From assembly GCA_001604565.1 (NCBI GenBank), contig LVBV01000005.1, positions 1 through 64,000 of the forward strand: a stretch of 64,000 bases of DNA, given 5' to 3'. This document shows positions 63,374-64,000 of the stretch, one piece after another (positions within the stretch are counted from its first letter, which is position 1; every line of letters begins with the position of its first letter). The notes beneath the pieces were generated by a model. That model did not search any database. It worked only from the letters and a program-made list of their open reading frames with translations, and was not told the origin of the DNA. Position numbers and translations under genes: made by a program. This DNA comes from Puniceicoccales bacterium Verruco_01 (GTDB lineage: Bacteria; Verrucomicrobiota; Verrucomicrobiia; Opitutales; Oceanipulchritudinaceae).

Positions 63374-64000
63374 ATGCGCCGATTGCTCCCGATTCCTGCG
63401 TACCTCTGGCTTTTTGTCCTCTGTCTTTTCGCCGCTTCTTGCGAGACGACCGCCCCCGGAGGTTCAGGCGACGCCGCCCTGAAAACGGAGACCGGCGCCC
63501 GCTTCAAGACAACCGTTGTCCAACGTGTCGGCATCAAGTGGGAGATTCCGGCCCAGCTCGGCAGCTTCGAGCAAAACCAGAATTACGACCGAGTCTTTGT
63601 GGCCGGTCGCAATTGTGTGTCGATCCTTTACTGCGTGGATCTGGGGAACCTCAAGCCCGACGATTCCGCCTGCGTGTATGCGCTCTTCCGCAACTTCGAC
63701 ATCGCCTACCCATCGGCAAACGTCCTGCGCCAGCCGGACGACGAAGTTCACGGAATCAAATGGAGTCATTACGTTTCCCGGAATCCGGAGACAAACGACT
63801 CCGTCAGCCTCAACGTGGATGTCGCTCAAATCGAGGGCGGACTTGTCGGCCTGATTTCCCTCACGCCGACCCAGAACGGCAAAAAAGCGGAATGGGGCGC
63901 GACAGAGATGTACAAGTATGTCTCTTCCGTAGAAAAGAAGTCCGGCATACAGCCCACATGGACGGAGCGCAATTCGCTCCGCAAGAATTCCGGCGACATC
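63374..64000 (+). CDS. lipoprotein of unknown function (cut by window end)
   Basis: The frame opens at ATG 63374 and is still open at the edge (209 codons seen). The N-terminus MRRLLPIPAYLWLFVLCLF ends in AASC, a lipoprotein signal with Cys at residue 23. The mature part is beta-rich with KTTVVQRVGIKWEIP and YKYVSSVEKK, and has two further Cys (~82 and ~87). No family is recognised. Codon use matches the region, so the gene is genuine. Confidence 0.7.
   Translation, partial: MRRLLPIPAYLWLFVLCLFAASCETTAPGGSGDAALKTETGARFKTTVVQRVGIKWEIPAQLGSFEQNQNYDRVFVAGRNCVSILYCVDLGNLKPDDSACVYALFRNFDIAYPSANVLRQPDDEVHGIKWSHYVSRNPETNDSVSLNVDVAQIEGGLVGLISLTPTQNGKKAEWGATEMYKYVSSVEKKSGIQPTWTERNSLRKNSGDI

Overview
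The window is a G+C-rich, densely coded stretch of a bacterial chromosome with two membranes. The diderm envelope is shown by lpxD, lpxB, an outer-membrane barrel protein, a SurA-like isomerase, a TonB-like protein and lipoproteins. Overall gene content suggests the PVC group, most likely Verrucomicrobiota (Opitutae-like). The hints are a DUF3516 helicase, a DUF6033-like protein, a CpxP-like sensor fused to an anti-sigma N-terminus, and a GH10 xylanase with a Trp/Tyr-rich C-terminal repeat. This taxonomic call is an inference from protein style; no rRNA is present. The xylanase fits a plant-polymer or gut setting.

Layout. 1-1.7 kb: tail of a gene, a strong sigma70-type promoter and a polyprenyl-phosphate sugar transferase that starts surface polysaccharide. 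1.7-6.7 kb (minus): an operon HIT - phoH - pgpH-like HD phosphodiesterase - ybeY - small membrane protein. 6.9-12.6 kb (plus): mfd, a SurA-like isomerase, HPr and an aldo/keto reductase. 12.6-14.4 kb: a LytS/LytTR-type two-component pair. 14.6-19 kb: two small genes of unknown role, gatB and the secreted xylanase. 19-24.4 kb: exonuclease III, an AT-rich foreign-looking membrane-protein gene, lpxD, prs and a DegP/HtrA protease. 24.4-31 kb: DUF3516 helicase, outer-membrane barrel, PolB-like 3'-5' exonuclease and cysDN. 31-37.6 kb: mixed genes, including a large unknown membrane protein, VanZ-like protein, NamZ-type exo-muramidase, beta-CASP nuclease and TonB-like protein. 37.6-38.5 kb holds no credible gene. 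38.5-39.9 kb: an overlapping anti-sigma/sensor and ECF sigma pair. 39.9-42.5 kb: a histidine kinase translationally coupled to lpxB. 42.6-43.3 kb: a decayed IS5-type transposase. 43.4-50 kb: serine hydrolase with a TPR tail, aminotransferase, a lone flagellin gene, thioredoxin-like protein and ABC-F ATPase, then a long imperfect palindrome. 50-59.2 kb: PBP2, a DUF6033-like gene, and a glycan block (Wzt-type ATPase, giant GT-C-like membrane protein, DPM1-like GT2, two methyltransferases). 59.2-64 kb: tRNA-Ser(GCU), clpB and two exported proteins, the last cut by the window edge.

Most of the window is housekeeping. No phage, CRISPR or obvious defence island is visible. The least explained parts are the glycan block at 52.7-59.2 kb, the sensor/sigma pair at 38.5-39.8 kb, the isolated flagellin with a sigma28-like promoter, the xylanase tail repeat, and the palindrome at 49.8-50.0 kb. 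I do not see a clear-cut undescribed system; the glycan block is the best candidate.
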